DNA from: Paenibacillus_AR sp051594765
GTDB lineage: Bacteria > Bacillota > Bacilli > Paenibacillales > NBRC-103111
Length of the DNA: 64,000 bases
Direction: 5' to 3'
NCBI RefSeq assembly: GCF_051594765.1
Contig: NZ_JBPPGJ010000002.1
Span: 372,001-436,000 of the forward strand
Shown: positions 25,137 through 33,254 of the stretch, piece by piece
Layout of the letters: each line of letters starts with the position of its first letter
Numbering within the stretch: the stretch's first letter is position 1
The notes under the pieces: generated by a model
The model's database searches: none
What the model saw: only the letters and a program-made list of their open reading frames with translations
What the model was told of the DNA's origin: nothing
Program-made: the position numbers and the translations under genes

Positions 25137-26852
25137 CTATCCGATCCGGATCTCGACGGCGTCCTTGTTCTCCAGATCCGTCAGATGCACCGCGCAGGCG
25201 AGGCAGGGATCGAAGGAGTGGATGATCCGCAGAATTTCCAGCGGCTGGCTCTTATCCGCCACCGGCGTGCCGGTCAAGGCCGCCTCGTAGGCGCCGACCT
25301 GGTTTTTGCCGTCCCGGGGGGAGGCGTTCCAGGTGGAGGGCACCACGGCCTGGTAGTTGGCCGTCTTGCCGTCCTCGATGCGGATCCAGTGTCCCAGCGC
25401 GCCGCGCGGAGCCTCGATCCAGCCTACGCCCTGGGCCTTCTTCGGCCAGGTGGATGGCTCCCATTTGGCCTTGTTGAAGGTGGTCTGGTCGCCGTTCTTA
25501 ATATTCTTCAAGAGCTCGTTCATATCGTCTCGCAGCCAGCCTCCGATGATCCGGGCCTCCAGGGACCGGGCCAGGGTGCGGCCCAGCGCCGACTTCAGGG
25601 CGCCGAGAGGCAGCCCCAGCGTCTTGAGCGCACCGTCGACGGACTGGACGAACTCCTCCTTCTTGGAGGCATAGCCCACCATCACGCGGGCCAGCGGTCC
25701 CGTCTCCATGGGGCGCTCCTTCCAGCGGGGCGTCTTCAGCCAGCTGTATTTCTCCTGCGTGTTGAGCTGGGAGTAGGCGCCCTTCGGACCCGTGTAGTGG
25801 AAGGTGGTCTCTCCCTCCCAAGGATGGCGTCCGCCGGTGGTTTGCCCGCCGTAGGTGTACCACGAATGGTCGATGAATTCCTTGATCTCCTCCGGGTTCT
25901 TCGGATCCACGGGCAGAATCTCGTTCAGATTGCCGCCCAGGATCACGCCCCGGGGCATCCGGTACATGCCGACGTCGCGAATATCTCCCTTGGAGAAGTC
26001 CCCGTAGCACAGATAATTGTCCAGTCCGCCCCCGTAGGTCCAATCCTTGTAGAAGGACCCGATGGCCATGACGTCCGGCAGGTACACCTTCTCCACGAAG
26101 GTCCGCGCGTCATCGATGAGCTGCGACACGTGCATCAGGCGCTCCGCATGGATGCCGTTGTCGCTGTTAATGTCGATGGGAGTGGCCATGCCGCCCACAA
26201 GGTAGTGGGGGTGGGGATTTTTGCCGCCGAAGATGGTGTGGATCTTGACGATCTCCTTCTGCCAGTCCAGCGCCTCCAGATAGTGGGCCACCGCCATCAG
26301 ATTCGCCTCCGGAGGAAGCTTGTAGCCCTTGTGCCCCCAGTACCCGTTGGCGAAGATCCCCAGCTGTCCGCTGTCCACGATCCGCTTCACCTTGTCCTGC
26401 ACGTCCTTGAAGTAGCCCGGGGACGACTTGGGCCAGTCGGAGATGGACTGAGCCAGCTTGCTGGTCGCCGCAGGGTCTGCCTTCAGCGCGTTTACCACAT
26501 CCACCCAATCGAAGGCATGCAGATGGTAAAAATGCACCACATGGTCATGCAGCATGATGGCCCCGTTCATGATCTCCCGGATCAGGTGGGCGTTCCGCGG
26601 GATCTTGATGTCCAGCGCGTCCTCGACGGACCGGACGGCCGCCAGAGCATGAGTGGTGGTGCACACGCCGCAGATCCGCTGGACATACGCCCAGACGTCC
26701 CGGGGGTCCCGGTCCTTCACGATGAGCTCCAGCCCGCGGATGGCGGTGCCGGAGCTGAAGGCGTCCTTAATGACGCCGTTGTCAATATCGGCTTCTATTC
26801 TCAGGTGGCCCTCAATGCGGGTCACCGGGTCCACAACGATACGTTCCGCCAT
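25137..26852 (-). CDS. hyaB: [NiFe]-hydrogenase large subunit
   Basis: 571 residues. Holds the NiFe(CN)2CO active site. N-terminal ligand motif RICGVC (C61, C64) and C-terminal ligand motif DPCLACAVH (C550, C553); the maturation protease is expected to cut after His556, releasing 15 residues beginning LTDLENKD. Further uptake-hydrogenase signatures: RIEGHLRIE, GAIMLHDHVVHFYHLHAFDWVDV and APRGALGHWI. The ATG overlaps the small-subunit stop by one base (TAATG). Sequence and presence of HyaC indicate a membrane-bound group 1 uptake enzyme. Confidence 0.97.
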   Translation of the reverse strand: MAERIVVDPVTRIEGHLRIEADIDNGVIKDAFSSGTAIRGLELIVKDRDPRDVWAYVQRICGVCTTTHALAAVRSVEDALDIKIPRNAHLIREIMNGAIMLHDHVVHFYHLHAFDWVDVVNALKADPAATSKLAQSISDWPKSSPGYFKDVQDKVKRIVDSGQLGIFANGYWGHKGYKLPPEANLMAVAHYLEALDWQKEIVKIHTIFGGKNPHPHYLVGGMATPIDINSDNGIHAERLMHVSQLIDDARTFVEKVYLPDVMAIGSFYKDWTYGGGLDNYLCYGDFSKGDIRDVGMYRMPRGVILGGNLNEILPVDPKNPEEIKEFIDHSWYTYGGQTTGGRHPWEGETTFHYTGPKGAYSQLNTQEKYSWLKTPRWKERPMETGPLARVMVGYASKKEEFVQSVDGALKTLGLPLGALKSALGRTLARSLEARIIGGWLRDDMNELLKNIKNGDQTTFNKAKWEPSTWPKKAQGVGWIEAPRGALGHWIRIEDGKTANYQAVVPSTWNASPRDGKNQVGAYEAALTGTPVADKSQPLEILRIIHSFDPCLACAVHLTDLENKDAVEIRIG

Positions 26853-27988
26853 TAGGCGTCACCTCCTACATGATGGTTCGGCTGCTCGGGTACGGACTTC
26901 TTCGTCTTGCCGTCCGGTCCTGAGGCCGGCCGCTCCTCCAGATGCTTCTTCACGGCGGTGGCCCCTGCGTGTACCGCCACGCCTGCGGCGGCTGCACCCA
27001 ACAGCGCCAGGCCCACATGGTCCGGGTTGGCCGTGGTCTGGGTTCCCGGCAGCTTGGACAGGCGCTCCGTGAACGGCCCCTGGTCCCAGAAGGCGCTCTC
27101 GGCGCAGCCGATGCAGGGATTGCCCGACTGGATCGGATAGCTGACCCCTCCGTTCCAGCGCATCTCGGCGCAGGAGCTGTACGTGGTAGGGCCCTTGCAG
27201 CCCAGCTTATAGAGGCAGTAGCCCTGCTTCAGCCCTTCGTCATCGAAGGATTCGGCGAACAGCCCGGCGTCGAAATAGGCTCTCCGGTTGCACTTGTCGT
27301 GAATCCGGTGGCGGTAGAAGGCCTTGGGCCGGCCGTGGGCGTCCAGCTCCGGAACCGCACCGAAGGTCAGGATATGGGCGATGACACCGGTCATGACCTC
27401 CGCGATAGGCGGGCAGCCCGGAACCTTGACCACCGTCTTGTCTTTCAAGATGTCCGTAATGGGCATGGCCCCCGTCGGATTGGGCGCCGCCGCCGCGATG
27501 CCGCCCCAGGAGGAGCAGGTGCCGTAGGCCAGCACCAGCTTGGCGTGCTTGGCCGTCTCGATCAGGATGTCCTTGGCGGACATCCCTCCGATCATCAGAT
27601 ACTCGGCATGGGCGGGCACGCTGCCCTCCACCGCCAGAATATATTCGCCCGCATAGTGCTCCATCACATGCTTGCGCGCTTCCTCCGCCTGATAGCCGGA
27701 GGGGGCCGACAGCACCTCGCTGTACTCCAGCGAGATCATGTCGAGCAGCACGCTCTCCAGCCGGGGGTGCGTCGTACGGATGAAGGACTCGGAGCAGCCC
27801 GTACAGTCCTGCATCTGCAGCCAAATGACCGGCACCCGCTTGCCGGTCTCCATAGCCCGAACCACCTTGGGCTCCTGGGACAGATCCAATCCCATGACCG
27901 CCGTCAGCGCCGTGCACATCTTCAAGAAATCCCGGCGGCTGAACCCCCGGTCCATAGCCGCCTTCCATATCGATGGATGTTCCGCCAT
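26852..27988 (-). CDS. hyaA: [NiFe]-hydrogenase small subunit, Tat-exported
   Basis: 378 residues from ATG 27988 (RBS GAGGAGGG). Tat signal GFSRRDFLKMC (~15-25). Fe-S ligands: proximal C62, C65, C158 and C192; distal H230, C233, C258 and C264; medial C273, C292 and C295 with a Pro (near 285) that keeps a [3Fe-4S] cluster. The two extra proximal Cys of O2-tolerant enzymes are Gly here (CTGCSES; GTCSSWGG). A C-terminal hydrophobic helix (~324-345) anchors it. The frame is open upstream to 28144, but the short start aligns with E. coli HyaA's n-region. Confidence 0.97.
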   Translation of the reverse strand: MAEHPSIWKAAMDRGFSRRDFLKMCTALTAVMGLDLSQEPKVVRAMETGKRVPVIWLQMQDCTGCSESFIRTTHPRLESVLLDMISLEYSEVLSAPSGYQAEEARKHVMEHYAGEYILAVEGSVPAHAEYLMIGGMSAKDILIETAKHAKLVLAYGTCSSWGGIAAAAPNPTGAMPITDILKDKTVVKVPGCPPIAEVMTGVIAHILTFGAVPELDAHGRPKAFYRHRIHDKCNRRAYFDAGLFAESFDDEGLKQGYCLYKLGCKGPTTYSSCAEMRWNGGVSYPIQSGNPCIGCAESAFWDQGPFTERLSKLPGTQTTANPDHVGLALLGAAAAGVAVHAGATAVKKHLEERPASGPDGKTKKSVPEQPNHHVGGDA

Positions 27989-28036
27989 TTTCCGCCCTCC
28001 TCGTGATGCAGATCCGGTCTGCATCGGGTTCCAGAC

Positions 28037-28056
28037 TTTGTGAAAACCCTTACAAA
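28037..28056 (-). promoter_or_regulatory. Fnr/Rex-like palindrome before hyaA
   Basis: TTTGTGAAAACCCTTACAAA contains TGTGA-N6-TTACA, one mismatch from the Fnr consensus TGTGA-N6-TCACA and similar to Rex boxes. It lies about 50 nt before the hyaA start codon. No clear -35/-10 pair was found beside it, so its role is unproven. Confidence 0.4.
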
Positions 28057-28165
28057 TGTGTCTTTTCTTCATCTTCTCATATTGCACCTCCTTCCGGTAT
28101 CGGAAAAACAGGCAATCTCCTGCCGGGAAATTCCCGGCAAACAAAAAAACGCGCAGGGAAATTCC

Positions 28166-28819
28166 CTACACGTTCTTGTCCGAAATGATATTGTGCTTCA
28201 GGGCATAGCGCACCAGCTCCGAGCGCTTGGACACGCCCAGCTTCTCCTTCAGCCGCGTCTTGTAGGAGTCCACCGTCTTGATGCTGACGCTGAGCATCTC
28301 GGCGATCTCATGCTGCGTATGGCCCATGGCGATATGAAGCAGCACTTCCTTCTCCCGGGGGCTGAGCGCATCCTCCCCCTGGTCGGACTCCTGGGTCTCC
28401 TGAGCGTTCCGGCAGAAGCCGCCCAGGAGCGTCGGGTACACGTAGGACTCGCCCCCGAGCACCGTCCGGATGGCGATCAGCAGCTCCGTATCCACAGCCC
28501 GCTTCAGCACGTAGCCGGAGGCTCCGGCCTCCATGCTCTCCCTCCAGTAGGCGTCGTCGGAATACATGCTCAGGATCAGCACCCGGACTCGCCGGTTCCA
28601 GGACTTGATCTGACGGGTGGCCTCGATGCCGTCCAGCCCGGGCATGCTGACGTCCATAATGATCAGATCCGGCTCCAGCTCCTTGGCGAAGGCCACGGCC
28701 TCATCGCCCCTGCTGGCCTCTCCTACCACTTGAAAGGCCGGGTCGGCTTGGAGCATGCTCTTCAGTCCCGACCGAAACAGCGGATGGTCATCCGCCAACA
28801 GCACCCGCACCGCTTGCAT
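28166..28819 (-). CDS. NarL/LuxR-type response regulator (NreC-like)
   Basis: 217 residues from ATG 28819 (MQAVRVLLADD). Receiver domain with acidic D10/D11, phosphoacceptor D56 in LIIMDVSMPG, and K105-type Lys in VLKRAV; linker; C-terminal LuxR HTH (~153-215: LSPREKEVLLHIAMGHTQHE, then a recognition helix SVSIKTVDSYKTRLK). Gene overlaps the kinase end by 32 nt, so the two are coupled. A short palindrome (AGGGAAATTCCCT, 28155-28167) then GCGCG and T7 at the stop may act as a terminator. Probably controls the hydrogenase operon that follows. Confidence 0.9.
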   Translation of the reverse strand: MQAVRVLLADDHPLFRSGLKSMLQADPAFQVVGEASRGDEAVAFAKELEPDLIIMDVSMPGLDGIEATRQIKSWNRRVRVLILSMYSDDAYWRESMEAGASGYVLKRAVDTELLIAIRTVLGGESYVYPTLLGGFCRNAQETQESDQGEDALSPREKEVLLHIAMGHTQHEIAEMLSVSIKTVDSYKTRLKEKLGVSKRSELVRYALKHNIISDKNV

Positions 28820-30056
28820 ACGCCTCTTCCTCCTCCACCGGCACATTCATGAAGACCGTCGTTCCGGTCCCTTCCCCCGACTCGATGCGGAGCGCGCCGT
28901 TCAGCAGAATGGCACGCTCCTCCATGCCTCTCAATCCCAGATTGTGCTTGGACGGGTCCCGCTCCAGCACATGCTCCACGTCAAAGCCCACTCCGTCATC
29001 CTCGATGATGACCGACAATCTGCTGTTCTTCCGGTTGACGATGACGCTGACGTTCCGGGCCTTGGCGTACCGGGCCACATTGGTCAGCGCCTCTTGAATC
29101 ATGCGGTACACGGAGATCTCGATCTCCGACTGCAGCCGCCTGCCCTCCAGACCCAGGATGCATAGGTCCACATCCAGCCCGTATTTGGCCTGGTATTCCT
29201 CCATATAGCGCTCCAGGGCCTTGCTCAGGCCGTATTTGTCCAATACGGTAGGACGCAGCTGCCATGCCAGGTCATGGACCTCCTCCAGCGTCTCCTGGAC
29301 CATGGTCCGAAGCTGCCGGATCTGCTCGGCGCGTTCCTCCTCGGTTTTCTTGTCCGAGAGGATGCTTAGGCCTAGCAGGAGCGAGGTTAAGGATTGGCTC
29401 GTCTCGTCATGGAGCTCCCGGGCGATCCGCTTGCGCTCCTCCTCCTGGGCCTCGATCACCTTGGCCAGCAGCTTCAGCCGCAGCTCCTCCTTCATCTTCA
29501 GCTCATGCCACAGCCGGAGGTTCTCCGCCGTAACGGCGATCTGCCCCGACAGCGATTCCATGATCCGTACGGTCTGCTCGTTCAAGGGAAGGTAGCTGCA
29601 GATGGCCATCTGCCCGATCCGGGCGTCCGGCGGGCCGATGGGGAACACGAGGTAATGAATGGAGACGATGGAGCAGTAGCAGTCCTTGCCCTGCAGCCGG
29701 GCGCACCGGTCACAGGGGCATTCCACGATCTTGTAGGGAAGATCCAGGCTCTCGCCCAGCACCTCCATCTGGATGACGGCGGAGTGCAGCTGCAGCCCTT
29801 CCACGGCTCGCTTGATGAACTGCTGGAGCATCGCCCGCAGCTCCTCCAGGGAACGGACCTGGGCCCCCAGCTCGTTCAGCAGCGCCAGCTCCCGGTTGCG
29901 AAGCAGGATCTCCTGCCGCTGCTCCAGGCGGTCCTTGCCGAACGCCGCCCGGGACAGTGCCAGTCCGGAGACGTCCAGGAACCACTTGCGGAGCATCAGG
30001 AGCCGGTTGGACCAGGGAATGCCTTTCATTCTGCGAAGGGATTGGAACATGAACAA
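28788..30056 (-). CDS. Soluble HisKA_3 sensor kinase with Cys-rich GAF-like domain (NreB-like)
   Basis: 422 residues, no membrane helix. GAF-like sensor (~55-185) with a dense cysteine group C113, C115, C118, C126, C128 and C153 (ECPCDRCARLQGKDCYC), a good candidate for an Fe-S or metal site; helical linker; DegS/NreB-type dimerisation domain with H216 in ARELHDETSQSL; HATPase domain with EALTNVARYAKA and GLRGMEERA. NreB of staphylococci senses O2 through a [4Fe-4S] PAS domain, but here the Cys pattern and fold differ. Start is TTG 30056 or ATG 30050; GGAGG lies 6 or 12 nt before. Confidence 0.85.
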   Translation of the reverse strand: MFMFQSLRRMKGIPWSNRLLMLRKWFLDVSGLALSRAAFGKDRLEQRQEILLRNRELALLNELGAQVRSLEELRAMLQQFIKRAVEGLQLHSAVIQMEVLGESLDLPYKIVECPCDRCARLQGKDCYCSIVSIHYLVFPIGPPDARIGQMAICSYLPLNEQTVRIMESLSGQIAVTAENLRLWHELKMKEELRLKLLAKVIEAQEEERKRIARELHDETSQSLTSLLLGLSILSDKKTEEERAEQIRQLRTMVQETLEEVHDLAWQLRPTVLDKYGLSKALERYMEEYQAKYGLDVDLCILGLEGRRLQSEIEISVYRMIQEALTNVARYAKARNVSVIVNRKNSRLSVIIEDDGVGFDVEHVLERDPSKHNLGLRGMEERAILLNGALRIESGEGTGTTVFMNVPVEEEEAYASGAGAVGG

Positions 30057-30187
30057 AGCCCGCCTCCAAGTTGGATTCGATTCACGTATGCAGCCGATTA
30101 ATAGCCAGATACGTTCATCTTACCCAGCCCCGCCCAACGATGATGTGAGCAATGTCACTAGAGTCAATCCCCGGAGAAACATCCGGT

Positions 30188-31177
30188 TCAGTGCATCCGC
30201 AGCTTCCCACTTCTCTCCCGGTACAGCAGAACAAGCAGGTATGGCGCTCCGATCACCGCCGCCACGATGCCTACGGGAACCTCCCGGGGGAGGATGACGA
30301 TGCGGCCGATCATGTCCCCCACCAGCATCAAGTCGGCCCCTATCACAGCGGAGAGCGGAATGAGCCACCGGTGTTCCGCACCAGTCAGTCCTCTGGCGAT
30401 CTGCGGGGCCAGCATGCCGATGAAGCCGATGGAGCCCACGGCCGAGACCGAAATGCCGGACAGGAGAACCGACAGCAGCATGAGCCCGGTCCGCCAGTTG
30501 ACGACCCGAATGCCCAGGGAGAGGCCGGTCTCATCGCCCAGGCGCAGAATATCCAGCCTGCGGTGCTGGCTCCAGGCCAGAGGCACCAGAATGGCGATCC
30601 ACGGCAGCAAGGACGTAACGTGAACCCACCTTCGGCTCCACAGGCTGCCCGTCATCCACAGCAGTGCGGATTGAATGTCTCCGGGATGCTTGACGATCCA
30701 ATATTGAATCACGGCCTGAAAAGCCGCCCCCAGCGAGATGCCGATCAAGGCCAGCACCGAAGGCGGCAGGCTCATTCTCCGGCTGAGCAGGTATAAGAGG
30801 ACGAAGGCCCCCACAGCCCCGGCAAAAGCAGCCGCCTGCAGCGCATAAGCCGGCGACCCCGGGAACAGGAAAATGACTGCGGCGGCCGCCAGTCCCGCCC
30901 CCTTCGTCACGCCGATCACATCGGGACTGGCCAAGGGGTTGCGGATCAGGCTTTGCAGTATGGCGCCCGCAACGGCCAAGCCGAACCCCGCCAGGATCGC
31001 GGTCAGAATCCGCGGGAGCCGAACCTCGTGGACGACGAACCATGAAGGGTTCGGCCGGTGCAGCAGGCTGGCCCCGATATCGCGGAGCGGAACCGTTACG
31101 GCTCCGACGCGCAGGGAGGCTGCCGTGAGAAGCGCCAACAGCAGAAGGGCGCCCGCCATCGCTACCGTCTTCCTCAT
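30188..31177 (-). CDS. Iron-siderophore ABC transporter permease (FecCD family)
   Basis: 329 residues, about nine to ten membrane helices. PRILTAILAGFGLAVAGAILQSLIRNPLASPDVIGVTKGAG is the FecCD signature (family positions ~55-95; quoted parts are discontinuous in importance), and SVSAVGSIGFIGMLAPQIARGL with EVPVGIVAAVIGAPYLLVLL near the end. ATG overlaps the preceding permease stop by 4 nt (ATGA). Together with the next permease it forms the membrane channel for a ferric siderophore. No ATPase gene follows. Confidence 0.94.
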   Translation of the reverse strand: MRKTVAMAGALLLLALLTAASLRVGAVTVPLRDIGASLLHRPNPSWFVVHEVRLPRILTAILAGFGLAVAGAILQSLIRNPLASPDVIGVTKGAGLAAAAVIFLFPGSPAYALQAAAFAGAVGAFVLLYLLSRRMSLPPSVLALIGISLGAAFQAVIQYWIVKHPGDIQSALLWMTGSLWSRRWVHVTSLLPWIAILVPLAWSQHRRLDILRLGDETGLSLGIRVVNWRTGLMLLSVLLSGISVSAVGSIGFIGMLAPQIARGLTGAEHRWLIPLSAVIGADLMLVGDMIGRIVILPREVPVGIVAAVIGAPYLLVLLYRERSGKLRMH

Positions 31178-32196
31178 GCTTTAGCCCCTCCCTTCCTGCG
31201 TGCCAGATAGATGAAGAAGGGAGCCCCTAGAGCCGAGGTCACGATCCCCACCGGAGACTCGTACGGAAAAGACAGCCAGCGGCTCGCCACATCCGCCGCC
31301 ACCAGCAGTGCCCCTCCGAGCAGGGCGGTGAACGGCGCCAGAATCCCCAGCCGCCCTCCGACCAGCCTGCGGGCCATATGGGGAACCATCAGGCAGACGA
31401 ACCCGATGGGCCCGCACAGCGCAACGGCGGAGCCGGACAGGAGCAGCACCAGGACCACGCCCGCCCCTCTGACGATGAGGAGCCGTTGTCCCAAGCCCGC
31501 CGCCACCTCCTCCTCCAGCAGCAGGAGACGGAAGGACGGCAGAAGGAGTGCGAGAGCTGCACCGCTTAACATACTGAAGGGCAGGAGCACCCTGACCTCG
31601 GTCCACCCGGCCTGGCTGACCGAGCCGGCCAGCCAGAAGAGAATGCTGTCGGTGGAATGCTGCTCCAGGAGAATCAGCCCCTCCGTCAGCGCGGCAAACA
31701 GGAAATGGACGGTGATGCCGGACAAGGCCAGCCGGACGGCATGGCCGGTTCCGTTCCCCGCCATGGACCAGATGAGCAGGGAGCTGGCCGCCGCTCCCAG
31801 GAAAGCCGCTCCTACCAAGCCCATGGGGGCCATATGCGGCATCAGCGCCAGGCAGGCGACCACCGCCAGCGATGCGCCTGCGTTGATGCCGAATACATGG
31901 GGCGAAGCCAAGGGATTGCGGGTCAGCAGCTGGGTCAGGAGTCCGGCCAATGCCAGCTGGGCTCCCGCCAGGCAGGCGGTCAGAGCCCGAGGCAGACGGA
32001 GCGTCTGGACGTACAGATGCTCCTTGCCGGAGCCCTGGTAAGTGACCGCCTCATACAGCACCCTCCAGGAGACGTCCGCGGCTCCCCACTTCAGACTGGC
32101 GATCAGGCCCAGCAGGAGCGCGGATACGGCTGCACCAAAAAGAAAGAGCAGCGGCCGGAACCGGCCCTGCTTTTCCTTCGTAAAGGCTGGATTCAT
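31174..32196 (-). CDS. Iron-siderophore ABC transporter permease (FecCD family)
   Basis: 340 residues, the second half of the FecCD pair. LPRALTACLAGAQLALAGLLTQLLTRNPLASPHVFGINAGA-type core, then FVCLMVPHMARRLVGG and SPVGIVTSALGAPFFIYLARR. Starts 4 nt after the binding-protein stop codon and overlaps its partner by 4 nt, so the three are one operon. Expected to pair with an ATPase encoded elsewhere (YusV/FhuC type). Confidence 0.94.
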   Translation of the reverse strand: MNPAFTKEKQGRFRPLLFLFGAAVSALLLGLIASLKWGAADVSWRVLYEAVTYQGSGKEHLYVQTLRLPRALTACLAGAQLALAGLLTQLLTRNPLASPHVFGINAGASLAVVACLALMPHMAPMGLVGAAFLGAAASSLLIWSMAGNGTGHAVRLALSGITVHFLFAALTEGLILLEQHSTDSILFWLAGSVSQAGWTEVRVLLPFSMLSGAALALLLPSFRLLLLEEEVAAGLGQRLLIVRGAGVVLVLLLSGSAVALCGPIGFVCLMVPHMARRLVGGRLGILAPFTALLGGALLVAADVASRWLSFPYESPVGIVTSALGAPFFIYLARRKGGAKA

Positions 32197-32200
32197 CGAT

Positions 32201-33163
32201 CTATTCTCCCAGATGCTTGGCCACGTCTTCCGCCATCTTCTCCGAGCCGATCAGGCCCCGGGAGAGGGACCAGTCCCGCCGCTCCACGTAGAAGACCTTG
32301 CCCTTCGCTACGGCGTCGATCTTGCTCCACAGCGGGTTGGACGCCCACGTCTTCTCGATGTTCTCCTTCTCGATCGGCATCAGGAACAAGGCCTCCGGAT
32401 TGGCCTCCGAGAGCTGCTCCAGCGTCAGCTGCGGATATGCAGCCGTATTCTTGACGGGATCGGTGAAGCCCATCATGGCCAGGAACGATCCGGTGTAGGA
32501 ATGGTCCGAGTGGGCGAAGAAGCCCTTCGGGTTCACCACGGCGGGAAGAGCCCGGAGGTTGGCCGCCTTCAGCTTTTTCTTCACGGCGTCGATCTTGGTC
32601 TGGTGCTCGGCCAGCCGCTTCTTCCCTTCCTCCGTCTTGCCCACGGCCTGGGCGATCAGCTCGTAATTCTTCAGCATCTGGCCGTAGTCGGCCTCGTAGT
32701 CGTTCAGAACAAGAACCGGGGCGATGGACTTCAGCTGCGGAATCGCATTCTTATGCTTGTTCAGATCCGCAATAATCAGATCCGGCTGAAGGGATCCGAT
32801 CAGCTCCAGGTTCGGCTCGTAGCGGGAGCCCACCGATTTGTAGTCCTGCAGCTTGGATTTGACCTCGTCCATCAGGAGGGCGGCATTCCCGTCGTCCGCG
32901 ACTCCTACGGGGCGGATGCCCAGCGTGACGAGGGTGTCGGTGAAGCTGAACTCCATGGCGACGATCCGCTCCGGCTTCTTCGCCAGCTCCAGAGTGCCCG
33001 CCGCATCCTGGACCGTAATCTTGCCTCCGCTCTTCTCCGCTGCCGGCGAAGAGGAGCCTGCCGCTCCCGATACCGGTTCGGATTTTGCCCCGCAGGCGGA
33101 TAAAGCAATTGCAAGAATCGTGACCCCTAAACCTATGAATGTACGCTTTCCTATGTGCAGCAT
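32201..33163 (-). CDS. Ferric-siderophore substrate-binding lipoprotein
   Basis: 320 residues. Lipoprotein signal with lipobox LSAC (C24). Periplasmic-binding-protein-type III fold: GKITVQDAAGTLELAKKPERIVAMEFSFTDTLVTLGIRPVGV at the start, SLQPDLIIADLNKH in the middle, and VERRDWSLSRGLIGSEKMAEDVAKHL at the end. Two-lobe FecB/FeuA type. AGGAGG precedes ATG 33163 and a Fur box overlaps this leader at 33176-33196, so expression should rise under iron shortage. Confidence 0.94.
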   Translation of the reverse strand: MLHIGKRTFIGLGVTILAIALSACGAKSEPVSGAAGSSSPAAEKSGGKITVQDAAGTLELAKKPERIVAMEFSFTDTLVTLGIRPVGVADDGNAALLMDEVKSKLQDYKSVGSRYEPNLELIGSLQPDLIIADLNKHKNAIPQLKSIAPVLVLNDYEADYGQMLKNYELIAQAVGKTEEGKKRLAEHQTKIDAVKKKLKAANLRALPAVVNPKGFFAHSDHSYTGSFLAMMGFTDPVKNTAAYPQLTLEQLSEANPEALFLMPIEKENIEKTWASNPLWSKIDAVAKGKVFYVERRDWSLSRGLIGSEKMAEDVAKHLGE

Positions 33164-33175
33164 GTCGGTTCCTCC

Positions 33176-33196
33176 TGAGAATGATAATTATTCTCA
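33176..33196 (-). promoter_or_regulatory. Fur box upstream of siderophore importer
   Basis: Near-perfect palindrome: TGAGAAT at one end and ATTCTCA at the other, centre GATAATT, matching the 7-1-7 Fur motif TGATAAT-N-ATTATCA. It overlaps the ribosome site region of the binding protein, 13 nt before the ATG. Confidence 0.85.
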
Positions 33197-33254
33197 GTGA
33201 TTATATCCTATTCGTCCCTTGGGGAACATATCCAATCCTGTGATCCGGCATGTC

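Noticed and set aside
25185..26855. 556-codon plus-strand open frame opposite the hydrogenase large subunit
   Set aside because: Antisense shadow of hyaB, whose catalytic Cys motifs are clear.
26852..28072. Longer hyaA starting at 28072 or 28144
   Set aside because: In frame, but the n-region from 27988 aligns with E. coli HyaA and has a good RBS; the strong upstream SD is recorded as a separate finding.
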